DNA from: Candidatus Sodaliphilus fimicaballi
GTDB taxonomy: Bacteria; Bacteroidota; Bacteroidia; Bacteroidales; Muribaculaceae
Direction of reading: 5' to 3'
Length of the DNA: 7,400 nt
Assembly: GCA_018065165.1 (NCBI GenBank)
Contig: JAGHTV010000172.1
Coordinates: 1-7,400 of the forward strand
Positions 4,867 to 7,400 of the stretch are shown piece by piece. Below the pieces are notes generated by a model. It was not told where the DNA came from. It saw only the letters and a list, made by a program, of their open reading frames with translations, and searched no databases. Every line of letters begins with the position of its first letter. Within the stretch, counting starts at the first letter, position 1. Both the position numbers and the translations under genes were made by a program.

Positions 4867-7242
4867 AGAGAATGCCTCAACATCGGCAGTCACCCTCTTG
4901 ATGAGCTTGTGTACGCTCTTCAGGGCTTCTTTGCTTGCAGGAGCATCGGTCAGACGCAATTCCTCACCATTCCAGAACTGAGCCCACAGACGCTTGAGGA
5001 AGCGGTTTACACCGTCAATGCCGTTGGTATCCCAGGGCTTGCTAGCCTCAACTGGACCCAAGAACATCTCATACAGACGCAGAGTGTCGGCACCGTAGCG
5101 GTCAACTATATCGTCGGGGTTAACGACGTTGTACATCGACTTAGACATCTTCTCAATAGCCCAGCCGCAAATGTACTTGCCGTTCTCGAGAATGAACTCG
5201 GCATCCTTATATTCGGGGCTCCAAGCACGGAACTTGTCGATATCGAGTGCGTCGTTGCTCACGATGTTTACATCAACATGGATGGGCTGTACATCATACT
5301 CGTCCTTGAGGTGGAGTGAAACATACTTTTGTGTACCCTTGATGCGATATACAAAGTTACTGCGACCCTGAATCATACCTTGGTTAATGAGTTTCTTGAA
5401 GGGTTCGGGCTCGCATACATAACCGTAGTCATAGAGGAACTTGTTCCAGAAACGGCTGTAGATCAAGTGACCTGTTGCGTGCTCGCTACCACCTACATAC
5501 AGGTCGACCTGACGCCAGTACTCATTCACATCCTTGTCAACGAGAGCCTGGTCGTTGTGGGGATCCATATATCGCAAGTAGTATGCACTACTGCCGGCAA
5601 AACCGGGCATAGTACACAGCTCGAGGGGTTGGCCATTGGTTGCCACCCAGTTCTTGGCACGACCCAGGGGTGGTTCACCGTCCTCGGTGGGCAGGAACTT
5701 GTCTACCTCGGGGAGTTGCAAGGGCAGCTCGCTCTCGGGCAGAGCCTGTGGTTGGTTGTTCTCATCATAGTAGATGGGGAAGGGTTCGCCCCAGTAGCGT
5801 TGACGGCTGAAGATAGCGTCACGCAGACGGTAATTAACCTTAACGCGACCAATGCCTGCCTCGGCAATGTATTCCTTAGTCTTAGCAATAGCTTCCTTCA
5901 CCTGCAGGCCATTGAGTTGCAACTTCTCATTGCTAGAGTTCATCATGATGCCGTCCTTGGCATCGAAGCTCTCCTCGCTCACATCGGCACCCTCGATAAG
6001 AGGAATGATGGGCAGGTCGAAGTGGCGTGCAAATGCATAGTCGCGTGAGTCGTGTGCGGGTACAGCCATGATGGCACCTGTGCCGTATCCAGCGAGCACA
6101 TAGTCGCTTATATAGATGGGAATATTCTTGCCTGTAACAGGATTAACTGCATAACTGCCACTGAACACGCCGCTCACCTTCTTGTCGATGAGACGCTCAC
6201 GCTCGGTCTTCTTCTTCACCTCCTCAAGATAAGCCTTAACGGCTTCGCTCTGCTCGGGTGTAGTTACAAGGTCAACATACTCGCTCTCGGGAGCCAGTAC
6301 CATGAATGTAACGCCAAAGATTGTATCGGCACGAGTAGTGAATATGAGCAATGACTCGTCGCTGTCGGCTACCTTGAAGTACATCTCGGCACCCTCGCTC
6401 TTGCCTATCCAGTTGCGTTGAGTCTCCTTGAGAGAATCGGTCCAAGCCACTGTGTCGAGGTCGCTGAGCAAGCGGCCTGCGTAAGCACTGACGCGCAGAC
6501 ACCACTGGTTCATCAACTTTTGCTCCACGGGATAACCACCGCGAACTGAGAGACCCTCGCTCACCTCATCGTTGGCAAGCACGGTACCCAACTTAGCACA
6601 CCAGTTAACCATAGTCTTGCCACGGTAAGCGATGCGATAGTTCATGAGCATCTCATCCTTCTCGGCCTTGCTCATGGCGTTCCACTGCTCGGCAGTGAAA
6701 ACCTCGTCATAGTTAGTGTGAGCGTTGCAACCCTTGTTACCATTCTTCTCAAAGAAAGCAACGAGTTCCTCGATGGGGCAAGCCTTTTGCAACTCGGTGT
6801 TGTAGTAGCTGCCAAACATCTTGAGGAATGCCCATTGAGTCCACTTATAGTAGCCGGGCTCACAAGTGCGAACCTCACGGTCCCAGTCAAAACAGAAACC
6901 TATCTTATCGAGTTGCTCACGATAGCGGGCGATGTTTTGAGTAGTAGTCACCTCGGGGTGCTGACCAGTCTTGATAGCATACTGCTCGGCGGGCAGACCA
7001 TAGGCATCATATCCCATGGGGTGCAGCACATTGAAGCCCTGCTGACGCTTGTAGCGTGCATATATATCGCTTGCAATGTAGCCCAGAGGGTGACCTACAT
7101 GAAGACCTGCACCGCTAGGGTAGGGGAACATGTCGAGGACATAAAACTTAGGTTTACTCTTGTCAACTTGAGCACTGTACACCTTGTTGTCGCGCCAGTA
7201 CTGTTGCCATTTTTTCTCAATTTCGCTAAAATTGTAATCCAT
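4864..7242 (-). CDS. leuS: Leucyl-tRNA synthetase, N-terminal 792 residues before in-frame stop
   Basis: This class Ia synthetase joins leucine to tRNA-Leu using ATP in the cytoplasm and is essential and normally single-copy. The Rossmann catalytic core has the HIGH motif as HVGH (48-51) after MFPYPSGAG, and KMSKS at 698-702. The CP1 editing domain includes WIGKSEGAE (278-286), [11 protein letters not shown] (302-312, T307 equivalent to the E. coli gatekeeper Thr) and [12 protein letters not shown] (387-398) with D401 of the HDSRD motif. An insertion around 155-205, before NWC, fits Bacteroidetes LeuRS. The open frame ends after VEAFS, inside the anticodon-binding helical bundle; the remaining 130 or so residues lie beyond the TAA in the same frame. 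The whole reads 923 codon positions, near the family's length. Truncated alone, it would lack the tRNA-binding C-terminal part. A consensus promoter precedes the ATG by about 40 bp. Confidence 0.93.
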   Translation of the reverse strand: MDYNFSEIEKKWQQYWRDNKVYSAQVDKSKPKFYVLDMFPYPSGAGLHVGHPLGYIASDIYARYKRQQGFNVLHPMGYDAYGLPAEQYAIKTGQHPEVTTTQNIARYREQLDKIGFCFDWDREVRTCEPGYYKWTQWAFLKMFGSYYNTELQKACPIEELVAFFEKNGNKGCNAHTNYDEVFTAEQWNAMSKAEKDEMLMNYRIAYRGKTMVNWCAKLGTVLANDEVSEGLSVRGGYPVEQKLMNQWCLRVSAYAGRLLSDLDTVAWTDSLKETQRNWIGKSEGAEMYFKVADSDESLLIFTTRADTIFGVTFMVLAPESEYVDLVTTPEQSEAVKAYLEEVKKKTERERLIDKKVSGVFSGSYAVNPVTGKNIPIYISDYVLAGYGTGAIMAVPAHDSRDYAFARHFDLPIIPLIEGADVSEESFDAKDGIMMNSSNEKLQLNGLQVKEAIAKTKEYIAEAGIGRVKVNYRLRDAIFSRQRYWGEPFPIYYDENNQPQALPESELPLQLPEVDKFLPTEDGEPPLGRAKNWVATNGQPLELCTMPGFAGSSAYYLRYMDPHNDQALVDKDVNEYWRQVDLYVGGSEHATGHLIYSRFWNKFLYDYGYVCEPEPFKKLINQGMIQGRSNFVYRIKGTQKYVSLHLKDEYDVQPIHVDVNIVSNDALDIDKFRAWSPEYKDAEFILENGKYICGWAIEKMSKSMYNVVNPDDIVDRYGADTLRLYEMFLGPVEASKPWDTNGIDGVNRFLKRLWAQFWNGEELRLTDAPASKEALKSVHKLIKRVTADVEAFS

Positions 7243-7281
7243 TGTCTATATGTAGATTTTTATATTTTTTCTTACAAACTA

Positions 7282-7312
7282 CAAAGGTACGATAATTTAA
7301 CGAAAAACGAAA
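7282..7312 (-). promoter_or_regulatory. Bacteroidetes-type promoter of leuS
   Basis: On the minus strand TTTC (7312-7309), a near match to the -33 TTTG, is followed after 19 bp by TACCTTTG (7289-7282), a full match to TAnnTTTG. The start site would be near 7276, leaving a leader of about 35 nt. The -33 box falls inside the 7-bp repeat tract. Confidence 0.62.
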
Positions 7313-7327
7313 GACGAAGTACGAAAA
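7300..7327. repeat. 7-bp tandem repeat ACGAAAA-like, four copies
   Basis: ACGAAAA (7300), ACGAAAG (7307), ACGAAGT (7314) and ACGAAAA (7321) follow one another without gaps. The tract overlaps the spacer and -33 region of the leuS promoter, so copy number could affect promoter strength; that effect is inferred. Confidence 0.8.
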
Positions 7328-7334
7328 TCTAACC

Positions 7335-7366
7335 GAGTGAAGCGAGCTCAAGGGAGTGAGTCGACT
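7335..7366. repeat. Cluster of small palindromes upstream of leuS promoter
   Basis: Two related blocks start with GAGTGA at 7335 and 7354. Within them are AGCgaGCT (7341-7348), GAGCTC (7344-7349), CTCaaggGAG (7347-7356) and AGTCGACT (7359-7366). The cluster directly abuts a 9-bp repeat tract, the same pairing of palindromes and 9-bp repeats as in the leuS-rdgB spacer, but the 9-bp linker GTYCTTAWA is absent. Confidence 0.55.
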
Positions 7367-7368
7367 AT

Positions 7369-7400
7369 GCTTTCCACTCTTTCCATGGTTTCCATGGTTT
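7369..7400. repeat. 9-bp tandem repeat with TTTCCA core, runs off right edge
   Basis: TTTCCA recurs at 7371, 7380 and 7389, and TTT again at 7398, a strict 9-bp period that continues beyond the window. On the minus strand the unit GTGGAAAGC matches TTAGAAAGC of the 4290-4316 tract at seven of nine positions. One minus-strand frame reads as a short Lys-Pro-Trp repeat ending in TAG (7367-7365), so the tail of an upstream gene cannot be excluded. Confidence 0.7.

Noticed and set aside
4471..7242. Reassigned TAA codon in this organism
   Set aside because: rubrerythrin, the transporter and leuS itself end at TAA in the expected places, and no other gene here has an internal TAA.

Overview
The window looks like a chromosome segment of a Bacteroidales bacterium. 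Three promoters fit the Bacteroidetes form (TTTG, 19-21 bp, TAnnTTTG), starts lack Shine-Dalgarno sequences, and LeuRS, the PhoU-fused Na/Pi transporter and rubrerythrin are of the Bacteroidales type. The genus cannot be fixed from sequence alone; Prevotella, Bacteroides and Muribaculaceae are all possible. Every gene lies on the minus strand, so transcription runs from right to left.

Layout in the direction of transcription: 7400-7243 is the leuS upstream region, with 9-bp repeats, small palindromes, a 7-bp tandem repeat and a promoter. leuS follows (7242-4471) and is interrupted by one in-frame TAA at 4866-4864. Next comes a 245-bp spacer packed with short palindromes joined by a 9-bp linker, then 9-bp tandem repeats and a 9-bp-stem hairpin. 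rdgB (4225-3644) follows, then a promoter and the Na/Pi cotransporter gene (3538-1730). Rubrerythrin (1705-1163) starts 24 bp after it and ends at a strong terminator (1095-1062). The last part has three 33-bp-period repeats, a consensus promoter, and an AT-rich AAA+ ATPase gene that runs off the left edge.

The genes fall into three transcription units: leuS(-rdgB), Na/Pi transporter-rubrerythrin, and the AAA ATPase. The first two are housekeeping or stress functions (Leu-tRNA synthesis and NTP-pool cleansing; phosphate/sodium transport and peroxide detoxification). The ATPase looks like an accessory gene.

The most notable observations are the single nonsense codon inside an otherwise intact essential leuS, the palindrome/linker array just after leuS (which also supplies its final stop codon), and the phased repeats upstream of the ATPase promoter.
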